From Acanthaster planci (lineage: Eukaryota; Echinodermata; Asteroidea; Valvatida; Acanthasteridae): a stretch of 64,000 nucleotides of DNA. Below the pieces are notes generated by a model. The model did no database searches, was not told the origin of the DNA, and saw nothing but the letters and a program-made list of their open reading frames with translations. Positions 35,805-47,297 of the stretch are shown here, piece after piece; position 1 is the first letter of the stretch, and each line of letters begins with the position of its first letter. The translations under genes and the position numbers were made by a program. Where the stretch lies: positions 408,012 to 472,011 of the forward strand of contig NW_019091382.1 in the NCBI RefSeq assembly GCF_001949145.1, written 5' to 3'.

Positions 35805-38800
35805 ATGGCGGCGCCCATGGACAACGAAATATCGCCCCCAATATCAGAAAATACTGCCACTGCCAGCCGACGAACCGTTGTTCATGCAAGAGAACCTGAA
35901 GGCAATCGTTTCCAGAGATGCGTTGACTTCATTGACGAAAATCTACGACTTTTTAGGGTAAGAGAACAGATTTTAAAACGATTTACAGTCACAAGTGGCG
36001 TTTACCATCATTCATAAAATCATGTCCATGTGTAGACCAGGTGGATTCCCTGACCGTAGAAATGAAGACAACGTCCAACCTGAGCTAGTCCATGTGTACA
36101 TGTATCCACGGCATGAGTCACCATAATTTGCGCTCTTAGTACTTTGACCAAAATTTGTTCTGAAAGTGGCTTTTGATTCTCACTAGTTGAAAGTAAAATC
36201 AAACATGGAAAAATGTTATGAAGAACACTGAATGTCACCAAAGAAACAGCAACAACGTCTTCTGCTGACGCATCAGATTGGCTGTAGTAAAACCTACATC
36301 ACCATAATGCATGGTGCATGAGTGTATGTAGGTTGCAAACGTCAGTTTACGGGGTATCGGTAATGCACTTATTCTGAAAAATCTGCCCGTTAATGTCTCT
36401 TGAATGAGGAATTATTTTTACATTAATTGCTTTGGTGCAGTGATGCAGTTTGAGGGAAAAAAAAACACTTGTATTTTTTTTAGTTTATTTAACATAGCTT
36501 GATTTTTCATCACAGTTCTTTTTCACTCACCTAGTTTTTAATTTTTGTCAATTTCATTTCAAGGTACAGTGAGGCATGAAGTTTTATTCTTTCAAATAAG
36601 TCATATTAGCATTAATGTGAGTAATTGATGTGGATGACAACCTTTCTTTCTAGGTGTATTTCTGAAAAAAGTTACAAAATACAGTGCCACAGAATCCGCG
36701 GCCACTGTTGGCAATGGAAATCTCAGAATATAAGGTGTGCAGTGTTTTTTCAAGCTCCATATTTATTTTTGATAATGCCCTCAGTTGCAGGCGAAAGTTG
36801 ACCAAAGTGGTCATCATTGCATGTTTAGGATGTCCAACACCGATCATGAGTGAACAGCAATCATTTATCCATTTTCTAGACAATTTCAACCAGTTAATTT
36901 TTGTATTTAGTCTGTAAAGCAAAACACTATCCTCTGTAGACATTTTTCCAGAATTCTCACTAGAAAAGCTTTTAATTTGCACATAGCTGCAGACAGAAAA
37001 ATGCCGAAGTGACGATCGATCATTGACAGTAAATTAATGTCCATGCATAATTTCATTCAAGAGTTCCGCGACAAGAAAGTTGGATTCGCGAATATTTGTA
37101 TGCGCGAATTTAGGGTACTCCACTATAGGTGTTTGTTCAACTTCTTACGATATGATGGGTAATTTGGAAAGAATTCCTCATACCCCTAGCCCTAATTATT
37201 CCCTTCAATGATTTATTAGTCATCTGAAAAAAAAATCCTAAAAGTAAACTTTAGTAGTGAAATACCAATGTACATCAAAAACCTTCAGGCCAGTCACATA
37301 GCCAGTCACGTAACGTAGGATTTGTGCACAGGGTATCAAGTGGCGTCTGTCTATCAGGTAATTTTTAGACACTAGCCTTTGTGTCCCCATGTCCTGAATC
37401 TGATCTCTTCCAAGGCGAGTCAATCTCTTGATTAAAAGCTGACGCTGGTCTCAAGCATTCACTACTTCTTGAGAGAGAGCCTTCAAGTCTTCAGAAAATA
37501 AAGATTGAGAGCATCATATCACGATCAAGGCAGCTGTCAATGCACCTTCATCCGGCTGTAGCCGACATTACGCCATACTCTTATTTTCAGCTTTCTCTTA
37601 AAAAGAGATAGTAAAACACAATTGTTGTGAGGGATCGTGGTAGTCGATTTTTGTCATTTCTTCACGAGCACATAACACAGTGTTTCATTTGATCCCCCAA
37701 GGATACACAAGAAATGGTTGATGGTCAATCAACATTTCTTCAAGTTCATAAAAGCATAGATGGGCTGTACATCGTAAATCTCTTTTCTCCGAGCATAAAT
37801 TTCGCAGCAGGGCAAAAAAAATGGATGATCCCTTCATCACCATCCCATGTTAGAAGCAAGAGGTGATGTACTGTAGTGTTAACATCCAGTGCTTAAAATA
37901 ATAACTACACTCAGACATGATGTGTTTGTCCATCCATTTCTTTTTCCCAATTTTTTCTACATCTTCAGACCGGCGTCACTGTAACCGCTGCCCTGGGTGT
38001 GTTGTTAATTGCCAGAAGCATCCGTGTGGTAAGTGGATGTAGCTGACATAATCATGGCTCTTTGTGAATTTCTATCCAAGCTTGTTTCCCCTTCCATGCT
38101 ATGGCTGCGTCCGAATCTCTCGTCTAGAGCTAGGTCTAGGTCTTTCCTCCATTGGAAATGCACGGAGACGTGCAGACAATAGACCTAGCCGTAGCTCTGG
38201 AAGCCCATTTTGGACACAGCTTCTGCCAGACTATTGAAAACCAAAAGCCTTTGCCTCATGTCAGGCCAAACAAAAAAAAAGTTGGTTTTCTGGTGACCTG
38301 ACTCAACCCAGAAAACCATACAATCAGTGCCTTTTGTTCCAGTGTTAATACAGAAAACTAAATGGTTGTGATACCGACCCTGACCAGATTTACTGTAGAC
38401 ATCAATCTCTGTTTTTTTATTTTCCTAATTTATTTTCTAAGGTGGGTGTATTGAAAGCCTTCGAAAAAAGCCTTGGTCTAATGTGCCTCCACCTGTCCAC
38501 CCACTCAAATGGCAAATAACACTAGTGCTGATGTCAATTCAATTCAATATAACTTTATTATCCCATTAATTTTAAAGGGAATTACCTTGGGCCTTTTTAC
38601 ACACATTTAACGAACATTAAAAAATAAAAAATTTAAGAATCAATATAGTTGATAATAACTCCTACATAATAAAAAGCTTACTAATACTGTATGATCATCA
38701 GATCATGGAATAATCATCTAGCACTCCATGATAAAGTGAGAAATGCAATAAAAACCACTACCAGAGGAAAACATGACACTTGACACGTCATCTTATATTC

Positions 38801-40561
38801 AGACAAATCACAACTTTACAGAAAACGCACAGCAAAATAACAGGACCTCAGTTTCAGACCAAAACGAAATCCCCAAGTTACCCTAAGCCTCAAAACTAAA
38901 TATGCTGCTGCTCATGAAAGTCTTATGTCTAACTTTCAAGTCTAACTGCCTTTTTTTTCATTGCAGTATCAGCGATTCCAAAGCGTGTCGGACATTCCGG
39001 AGGAGTTCGTCCGCAAAAACGTGAAGCTGTACGGCCGCTTTATCGAGGTGAAAGAGGACCCAGTCCACATCGTCGTGCGGCACACGCCCATCTTAGACCT
39101 TCAGAAATGGCCGAGAAAACAAGACAGGGGTGAGTGAAGTGACATAAAGCTGAATCCTAGGAATTTAGGATCAGAATATTTTTATTGCAGTGGTAAGAAT
39201 AATTTGAGCAGAGTGGAATTTTCAGTCTGCCCCCTCATCAAACGATTCTTTCCATTGCACGATTATATCCATCATTTGTTTCATATAAGGGACTGAAAAC
39301 GTCTCTGTTAACTGTAAACGTCACTAATTTGTTTCTTCAGCTCAGCGTAAACTCGCGACTTGAAGTTTTCGTGTTCCGAGCCACAGTTGATATTTTTTCT
39401 GTTAGTTTGGACAGATGTAACTGCACCTTCCCATGTGCAGTGCAGCCTTCATTGCCTGACTGTGCCTTTCGTATACACGCAGTTTATCTAATGGGATATA
39501 TTCAATGACGCCGCCATTAGATACCGAACTGAACTGACCCCGTGACTGTAAATTCACCCACAAAGAAGGTAAAAATGTAGCATTCCGTGAAAAAAAACGT
39601 GACGTGTATCATCTCCGTAGATGGCCTCAGTGGGCTGCCGGTACATCTCGCCGGCCTAGAGCTACAGGACGGATGCAAGGAGTACCTAAGAGGAAGACTT
39701 ACCGCTCAAGTCACGTTACGCTTCCACGTGCTTGACGTGAACAAAGAAAATGGTCTTGACTGCATTGTAGACCTCGTGCAGTGGAAGGTACATACATGTT
39801 TAGGTTTGAATTTTCCAAGTACTGTTCATTTTCAAGTAATTCATTTAAATTAGTTGTCATATTATTTTAACATTAAGTGTTTATGTTATATGTTCGTTTT
39901 CCAAAGATAAGATGGTGTTAGATATGTTGCATTTTTTTATTTCGAAGGGGTTCCTACAATAATCCTCGTGGGTTTTAGGGATTTGTTAGAAGGCAGTTTG
40001 ATAATTTCATTACTAGACTTATTTGCAGACCTCACTCCTTTGCCAAAATGATAGCAGAAATATTCAATTTTCTCTATGTTGAATATTCACCAGTACTCCG
40101 AATTCACAATTTTCAAAAATAAAATGAACCAATCAGCAGGTCATTGTTTCTTGGTAGATTCCATTAGTTGTTTTCCGTCTGCACTAGTTATTAATCTTGA
40201 TGTTTAATTCTCTTATTCTCGTTTGCAGTTTCCCTTCAGAAGGACTTCCTTGAATGAAGAACTTCTGAGCCAAGGTCTTGCCAAAGTTACACCTCTCCCT
40301 GGTCTTTTGGATCAACGGCTACAGACAAGACTAACACAACAACTTCTTGCAGCCGAGCTGCGGGCAGAGAAGAAGTCCCGAGGGGTGTGGTTGCAGGAGC
40401 GTGAGCCCAGCCGGCTGGCAGTGGCTAAGGACCGGCTGGCTCGGGCAGGAGCAGCACTCGCATCAGGGGTGACCGTCTTGGGGAAATTTGCAACCCTTCC
40501 ATGGAGAGCCATCAGGGATCTACAAGGCATTTGGAGGAGACAACGTGACAGGGACAGCTGA
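35805..40561 (+). CDS. C3orf33: C3orf33 homologue, membrane-anchored SNase-like protein (five exons, 291 aa)
   Basis: Exons 35805-35957, 37969-38028, 38967-39129, 39621-39787 and 40229-40561 (TGA); phases join. The order is that of the vertebrate protein: a cytosolic N-terminus, one membrane segment made by exon 2 (TGVTVTAALGVLLIARSIRV, residues 52-71), then an OB/SNase-like region (VSDIPEEFVRKNVKLYGRFI; LPVHLAGLELQDGCKEYLRG; LNEELLSQGLAKV). The last exon has the AELRAEKKSRGVW stretch typical of thermonuclease-fold ends. The total length is close to the human protein. I see no intact set of nuclease catalytic residues, so enzyme activity is doubtful. The biochemical function of the family is poorly known. 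Intron 1 is about 2 kb and holds no other feature I can name. Confidence 0.9.
38101..38222 (+). mobile_element. GGCTGCGTC hairpin MITE, full copy (in C3orf33 intron)
   Basis: Starts ATGGCTGCGTCCGAATCTCT and ends CATTTTGGACACAGCTT. The arms share CTAGAGCTAGGTCTAGGTC with its inverse AGACCTAGCCGTAGCTCTGG. It begins about 70 bp after the donor of exon 2. Confidence 0.85.
38515..38660 (-). mobile_element. Probable non-LTR retrotransposon end fragment
   Basis: The stretch CAATTCAATTCAATATAACT, then TTATTATCCC and GGGAATTACCTTGGGCC, has the look of terminal sequence of LINE-type elements seen in many marine invertebrates. No coding part is present; identification is by resemblance only. Confidence 0.4.
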
Positions 40562-43148
40562 TGAGATGCAGATCAGTCTGAAATCTGTCAAGATGAAAAA
40601 TGGAACATGTCAAGCTCAGTTGTTTGTCTGTCATTATTCCTTCCATTCTGCACCCACTCAAGGCTGCACAGCAGCTGCTCATATGTACACCTGGACATTG
40701 CAAGAAGTGAGGGCCACGCCCCCCCTGAACAAAAGAACTTGCAAAACCAAGAAGAGGGGAAAAAGGTTAAAACAGGTCATTACATTGAAAACACCTCTGA
40801 TTCAACCCCTTTATAAGGGCAAGTTTTTTTTAATTTGCTGCAGATGAATGTTTTGCCCCCTCCTGGTACATCCTAACAGGGCGCACCCATGTGCGTGTAG
40901 TTTGCTGCCCTCAACGGTTTGTGCACAAATCAGATGCCGCTCAGTCAGACGTAGTGACCGTCAAGACAAAGAATGGATTGTGCAGAGAGCCACTAAAAAT
41001 GCAGGGGTTTGAGAATTCAGTCTTTTAGCTGTTTGCACCTTTTTTGTTGAGATGTTGACCCTGCATTTCAGCTTTTTGTTCACCTGGAACTTTTTACCTT
41101 TCAGCTTTTTGCCAGCTGTTCTCAGCCAAAATTGCCAAAATTTGCCAAATATCGTTCATGTTCATTGTAGTTAGAATTTAACGAGCCTCGCTCCCTTTTC
41201 AAGTCAAAAATGTAAACGTGGCTTGAAATTGAATATACTTAGGATCGCTAAAACTAGGAGTGGCCCAACTAACTTGTCCATCACATGCTACAGCTAGCTA
41301 CGGTAGCCACTGCCATGCACAAAGCCGTTCAATATTGGAAGCTTGATAAACTCGTGTTGGGACTGATTTGTGCCAGCGTGTTTCTATGAAACAGTTTTAT
41401 CTTTACTCCACTTATTCCCACAAAAAACACTGAACCAATACTCTTATTGGTGAAAGACTCGGAGTCGTCCAGACATTGGATGAACAAATACAGGATAGGA
41501 TTAAATGCATGTTCGGTGTGTAAAAAATAAACAGTGTGAAGGAGACATCGATTGTTACATCTCCTTTAGTACCTTTGTTACGGAATGTCTACGGACATTA
41601 GAGTTTCTTAATATTAAATTATGCTGTAGCAAGTATAAACCACTCTACCTCCCCTAAATCCTGCACCCGGGAGATCTCTGGTTTACCATGTATGTATAAA
41701 TCACAACTAATTCTCTTAAATAATAGCCGTGTGATTGCATAATCTTCCCAAATCCATTTTCAATTTCATTCCACGCACATACCAGAGAAGAGGGGTCAGT
41801 CAAGGAAATGTCTATATACATTTAGCAAAGAAAAACAAAGATCGACTGCTAATTCTCTCAAAGTATACTGTTTGTTATAAAGCATTGCAGAACTATACAA
41901 GTATTTTAGTTCTAACGCCTTATTGGAGAAGATTACGTTCAGGAAAAAAACACATAAAATTTTAAAATGCTCTGAAAAACCTGTGCCCCCTAACTGCTCA
42001 GACTTCTCCAAGGCGGCGGTGTTGGGCTTTACCACAAGTACAATTCATATTAAACTCAATCTGAAAGCAGAATGTGCAGCATCTCGAAGAGAGTGCTTGC
42101 CAAAACGGATTTCGTTAGCTTTGCCTTATTTTCAATTAATATTATACTCAATATGAAAACTGAATTTAGTCTCGTGTGGAGTGCTTGCTGGAACTTATCT
42201 CATGTGCTTTGCCGTCTGCATTTATACAGGACTGTGTTACGCAACACTTGCCTCGCTATGCGAGTCTCGAATTTCTCAGAAGATTTCCCGCTATTCTGCG
42301 AAACGTGGGAATGAATATTGTAAAGTAAGATGAGAAGCGAATGTACACAAAAGCCACGCACTAACAAACTGTGCATTTCCCACCACTGAAAAACACGCAC
42401 TAAAAGAATGTATCATTGCTAACGTGTCGTATTTACCGTAATTAAAAGCTTAAAGTCAGCGTCGTTTGTCCACGAAACAATGAGTAATAAAAACAGTGTA
42501 ATAAAGACGATTCACGAAAGAAATTATGAGATAAAACACCACAGTCTTTGGGAGAAAAGAAAACACGAGACCAGTACGTACGGATACAGGCTTACAGCAT
42601 GGCTGTACTTAAGCCTTACTCAAAAATCCGTGGGGGAAGTCCCCCCCCGGATACGCCACCACTGGCTATGTCGTGTTTTAGCTAGAAGAAAAAAATCGTC
42701 TTTAAAATAAATCTATGTAGACACATAGATCAAATTCACCTCAAAGCAAACGGATCAACCCCGAATGGGAAACACAAACCAAACAAAGCTGAATTTTTGA
42801 GAAGCTCAACCACAACGAACCAAACCACAAGGCAAACAACACTAGCATTATTTTTGGGGTCCTTGTTGGTTGACACAGAAAAATATTACCCCTGCCGCCA
42901 TGTGCATGTGACGCGCTAAACTTGACCGCACGCGCGACCTTCCTCCGTGACGTCACTGATTGTTACATTACGCGGGCGATGCATGCACAGTACATGCATG
43001 CAATGTATAGAAATACAGTACATGTACATTGTACATTCTGCAGAAGACTGCAGCACATACGCGATTGCACTTTGACATCGGCAGCCATTGTACATGAAGA
43101 CCTAATCCTCGGGCTGCAAGGAGCTGCAATCTGACCCCGATTTCGACC
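40562..43148. other. 3' flank of C3orf33 and upstream region of TRIM-A
   Basis: Starts with the C3orf33 3' UTR; the first clear AATAAA is at 41526-41531, about 965 bp after the stop. At 42640-42665, CCCCCCCCGGATACGCCACCACTGG resembles the end of a hAT-like MITE. Short ATGCATGC/ACATGTACATTGTACA palindromes lie at 42979-43037. No other gene recognised. Confidence 0.4.
42935..42956 (+). promoter_or_regulatory. Conserved promoter block of TRIM-A with CRE-like octamer
   Basis: CGACCTTC (42935-42942) is followed 5 bp later by TGACGTCAC (42948-42956), about 200 bp before the ATG. The same pair, 7 bp apart, precedes TRIM-B at a similar distance. TGACGTCA is the consensus CREB/ATF site. Confidence 0.55.
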
Positions 43149-44318
43149 ATGTCCTCAACCATGTCTGACGTGGGTTCTCCCTCTTTGGACGTGTCTGACC
43201 AGCTAGAATGCCCGGTCTGCACGGAGCAGCTGTGGGAACCTAAGCTGTTGAACTGCGGCCACACCTTCTGCCTGAAATGTCTGCAAGCGCTGTTCCAGCC
43301 CGAGATGTTCCCCCAGAACCCTGTGGTGGTCTGCCCCTTGTGCCGCAAGAAGACCCCGGTCCCTAACAAAGGGATAGCTGGCCTCAACTCTAACTTCGCT
43401 CTTCAGAGTCTCCTGGAAGCCCTGTCGGGCGTCAAGCCCAAAACCCCAGCGGAGGTGGCCAAGACCGAAGACGGGGAGCCTACCACATGCGAGATCCACA
43501 AGGAGATGAAGAAGTTCTACTGCAGCTCATGTGAGGTGCTGATTTGCCGTGACTGTACGGTTGTGGACCATCCCCGACCAGAACACAAGTGCATGAATCT
43601 GGATGAGGCTTACACGTGGAGGCGTCAACTCAATGAGAGGGAGTTGCAGCTGGCCGTACGGGTGGTCAAGCTGGCCAAAAAGGCAAAGGGCATTCTGCAG
43701 TCCACCGAGGCCTCTCTGAACCAGCGATGCGACCAGGTCATTGGTGAGATCGAGAAGTGCCGGGAGGCAGGCCTGGAGCAGCTCCAGGAAAAAATGGAGG
43801 CTATCGAAACCTTCCAAGTCGACCTGGAGAACGAGATCCTGGGGCTCCACGACTTGACCGAAGCAGCCACCAAAACCGATCTCTTGGACCAGTCCAAGGG
43901 CGTCATCGAGAGCCTGACATCCTTGCGAGAGCAACAGGACGAGGTGCTAGACAAGCCAGAGAAGGTACAGTACCCAGTCTTTGTAGCATCAGGGGAGGAG
44001 ATCCAAGGATGGCCCAAGCCTATCAACCTGGACGGATCAGGCAAGGGCAAGTCTCGCAAGCCCAGGCCAAGGAGACAGCACAGCTCTGGATCTGTGGGCC
44101 AGTCCAAAGAGGAAACGGGTGGCATCAGCGGGGAGTTAACTAGTCTGATGGGGGAGCTGCTTTCTGGGGACAGCATCATGCTGGACAGTCAAAAAGGAAG
44201 GGGTCAGGGAAATCGAGGGAGAGGCTACTATCATCACCGTGGGCGGGGAGGCAACCAGTACCGGGGGCGAGGCAGTAAACGGGGTCAGGGAGGAGGGGAG
44301 AAGGGCCGAGGGTATTAA
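43149..44318 (+). CDS. TRIM-like RING/B-box/coiled-coil protein with RGG tail (TRIM-A, intronless, 389 aa)
   Basis: One uninterrupted frame. The RING (C3HC4) uses C21, C24, C36, H38, C41, C44, C62 and C65 (ECPVC; CGHTFCLKC; CPLC). A short linker (TPAEVAKTEDGEP, 99-111) leads to a B-box type 2 with C114, H117, C125, C128, C133, C136, H141 and H146. A coiled coil follows (about 155-265), then a proline/lysine-rich hinge and a Gly/Arg-rich tail (about 350-389, GRGYYHHRGRGGNQYRGRG). RING and B-box define the tripartite-motif class of E3 ubiquitin ligases; RGG tails usually bind RNA. No NHL, SPRY or filamin domain is present, so the substrate-reading part is replaced by the RGG tail. A second in-frame ATG lies at 43161. 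Paralogue of the gene at 49355. Confidence 0.93.
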   Translation: MSSTMSDVGSPSLDVSDQLECPVCTEQLWEPKLLNCGHTFCLKCLQALFQPEMFPQNPVVVCPLCRKKTPVPNKGIAGLNSNFALQSLLEALSGVKPKTPAEVAKTEDGEPTTCEIHKEMKKFYCSSCEVLICRDCTVVDHPRPEHKCMNLDEAYTWRRQLNERELQLAVRVVKLAKKAKGILQSTEASLNQRCDQVIGEIEKCREAGLEQLQEKMEAIETFQVDLENEILGLHDLTEAATKTDLLDQSKGVIESLTSLREQQDEVLDKPEKVQYPVFVASGEEIQGWPKPINLDGSGKGKSRKPRPRRQHSSGSVGQSKEETGGISGELTSLMGELLSGDSIMLDSQKGRGQGNRGRGYYHHRGRGGNQYRGRGSKRGQGGGEKGRGY

Positions 44319-44538
44319 AACCAAAAAGGAAATTAACTGTCAAATAGCTCCATATCAGTGAATAATTACATTAGTGTGCACAGCCGGGTTGAAAAACATC
44401 AAAAGTTTCTTCGTTTGAACTTAATTAAAGGAATTCCAGTTATGGAGTCTGTTGTCAGAATTTGTGTGAGGGGGAGGGGATTAGATTAATTGAGGGGGGG
44501 CGCATTCAAATACTACAAGCCTAATCACAAGGCTGGGA

Positions 44539-44544
44539 AATAAA
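44539..44544 (+). terminator. AATAAA, candidate poly(A) signal of TRIM-A
   Basis: First AATAAA after the TRIM-A stop (221 bp downstream), just before the MITE at 44556. A second one lies at 44968. Which is used cannot be told. Confidence 0.35.
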
Positions 44545-44555
44545 AGAAATCTGAA

Positions 44556-44737
44556 CAATACGGCCGTTTCTCAATAGTGCGCCACAAAGAGTTTGCAACA
44601 CGTTGGCCAATCACAGTGCGCGAAATTTGTCGACCCAATGCTCGTTTGGAAAGGGTTGACAAATTTTGCACGGTATGATTGGCCAATGTGTTGCAAACTC
44701 TTGGTGGCATGCTATTGTGAATCGCCTGTATTGTTCA
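44556..44737. mobile_element. CCAAT-hairpin MITE, copy 3
   Basis: Most complete copy. The left end is GAACAATACGGCCGTTTCTC, the right end GTGAATCGCCTGTATTGTTC. The arms hold AAGAGTTTGCAACACGTTGG and its inverse CCAATGTGTTGCAAACTCTT, around CCAATGCTCGTTTGGAAAGG. Lies in the 3' flank of TRIM-A. Confidence 0.9.
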
Positions 44738-47148
44738 ATATTCAAACTAAAGCTGTAGCTCTTGGGTTTAGTTAGCCAGATACCTACAGATGTTATTCAA
44801 ATTTTGGATCACTTGGTTTTGCCTGCTGTAAATTAACTGTTGCTAATTCAAGTTTCTTCACATTTCATGATACAGTTGTGTTTTGCCTATGTAATTGCCT
44901 GGTCTCTTGTCATAAATGCCCATCTTCAATTGCATGTACATTTTTGTCTTTCCTGGATTGGCAGAGGAATAAAAAGATCTTTGTCTAAATGCTAGTGTGA
45001 AACACCAGCTCCTGCGGTAAACTAGAGTAGCAAAAATTGTACCTAAAATACACAGTTTTTTCTTAAATTCCATATGCATGTTCTCGTATTTAATAGTTTA
45101 CTTTCATTTCAAGGCTTTTCATAAACAAACTCCTGAAAATTCTTTGACATTAACATAAAAAAGTACAAGTTTGTTACATATCGATTTAAGGGAAAAATAC
45201 TTTGTTTCTGCCAGCTAAGTTGAACATGGGATTGTCAATTCAATGATTAATCTTCATTTTAGGGTAGGTTGGCCTTGAAAACATAAAGGAAGGCTGGAAT
45301 GAGTCGGCATTATTCTCGATCAACCACTTGAATTGAATAACTCCATTTAACATTCAAATAAGGTGCAGATGTACATTTTGTAGAAATGAGAAGGAAAATG
45401 AATTCACTTACATGTATGCCATCAAAAAATTTGTTTTGCTTCCAACTTCATGGAAGCTGAAAATACAGGTGGATAGGAATTCTCCCACTCCCCCCCCCAA
45501 AAAAAAATACCTGATTTGGTATGGCCAAGTGCTAACTGGTTAAAACTAACGGCAGCAGAAGAGGTCGGTGACTTTTTTTTTACATGTACATGAAAATGAA
45601 CAACACTTAAACCCAAACTGACTAGTTTTTGTGTATAAAAACATCCCGAAATTCAAGGACTTAGCCGTGTTGGGGTACTAGTTGCGTGTATGAAGAAGGG
45701 TCTGTATGTTGGACGTTTTTGCCCCACAGTTTCAGACTAAAATGGGTATATCTTTATCTTTATTCTTTCCTTTTGGGGGCAATGTTACCAGAACATGGTA
45801 GATGGTTATAATTTGCCTCAGTGTTGAGATGCATGTAAGTGAAAGCATCAATGTGTGTTAATTGGATGCTTATCCAAGTTCATTGTTAAAGGTTACGGTT
45901 AATGAGGTATATGATTGTCCAGTCACAAGATATTAGATATTGATTGGATTAGTCTTTATTTGCCAGACTGTTTCAGGCAGTGTTATAACAGAGCTTGTAT
46001 CATAAAGAAACTTAAATATATTTGCCAAGTATTAAATATATTTGTTTTCATTCAAATTACACTATGCCAGTACTTCCACATTTTCAGTTCATCGTTGTGA
46101 ATCTAGAAATAATGTGTGGTGTAGTTATTTGATTGCAATTAATATAGTTTGAAAACAGAGGTTTAATTTATTGCTTACCCGTTGTTTTATCTCCTGTTGT
46201 CAACAAGTGCATTGATTTACCTGTCCAGAAAATATGAAATTGTATTTGAGTTACATAACAAATAAATCTCATGTAATGTTACCCTTAGCCTAACCGAACC
46301 CCTGTACGATGCAATTACAGTCACTTAGAATCTCGGGTGTGGATAAAGTTAGGCCACGGAAATGATTAATACTATTTCTTGAATTCTTTATTTTTAGTTT
46401 TATTGTAATTTTTAAAATTTATTACTGAAAGTACCCTGATTTTGTTTAATGTTCGAATGAATTATTTTGTTTTCCACAGTTCAAACATGGTTAGGAAAGA
46501 CTGACATGCTGGCTAGGTATGATTCTTCTTTATTTTAAAACAGTTATAGACTAACCCAGTTAGACGCCATAGCTGCGGCGGCACTGCTCTCACGCGCACA
46601 GAAGGCTTCCGGTTGACGCGAGCGTGCATTTGGCAAATCAAGACACCCTATTGGTTGAAGAGACATGTAATGCGCGCGCGCGCCACCTCTCCACGAGCAT
46701 TGTGTCACCACAGAAGTGGCTTCTGATTCTGGTTGTCGAATTACATTTCAGTGAAAGAAGTCACAACAGTACACAACTAACTTCTTCGTGGGTCATTGTA
46801 ACTAACCCTTTTAGTACATGTGCATGCTCTGTCGGTGGAAATATTTGCAGTTTGAATTAAATTATTTCATTTCCGGAAATTCACCGTTTCGCATCGTGTC
46901 TCTGCTGTTTAAATTAAATTTGTGTTTGTAGTTGAATTGTTTTTATTGCACAGGTCCACGATTACATGTCTAATTATTTGTCATTAATAGGTCATATACC
47001 TCTTGGGTAGAAACAGAGTGAATTATATTTTGGCCACAAAAGAACTCTTTTGCAGGTTTTACCGGAGATGATAAACGCATAACGTTAGACTTTTTGTCTC
47101 TTCTTGACGATGTGGAAACTCGACTTGAATAAAGGCACAGCCGTGGCC
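44738..47148. other. AT-rich spacer between the TRIM genes, part 1
   Basis: Mostly low-complexity A/T. A CpG-rich island at 46565-46700 includes GCGCGCGCGCGCC and CACCCTATTGGTTGAAGAG, which faintly resembles repeat family B. No gene. Confidence 0.4.
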
Positions 47149-47297
47149 GGCTCTGGAGGATTCTTTTCAAAGAGAAGTAAAGTCAGTCATTTTAAACAGC
47201 GGAAGCTTATGAATAGCCGTGAAGACTACCATTTTTTAGAATCAATAACACCATTTTCCACAAGAGGGTACAAGTTGTATCCCCAGATACTTGTTGG
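47149..47297. repeat. Dispersed repeat family D, copy 2
   Basis: GGATTCTTTTCAAAGAGAAGT-like start, then GCCGTGAAGACTAC and ACAAGTTGTATCCCCAGA, the same order as at 31664. It is followed at 47414 by ACGAGGCGTCGGTAAATT, which also occurs (as CCGAGGCGTCGGTAAATT) at 11893 in the leader of the guanylate cyclase. Confidence 0.6.

Noticed and set aside
43203-44179. Antisense frames over TRIM-A
   Set aside because: Shadows of the coding strand, with no recognisable domains.
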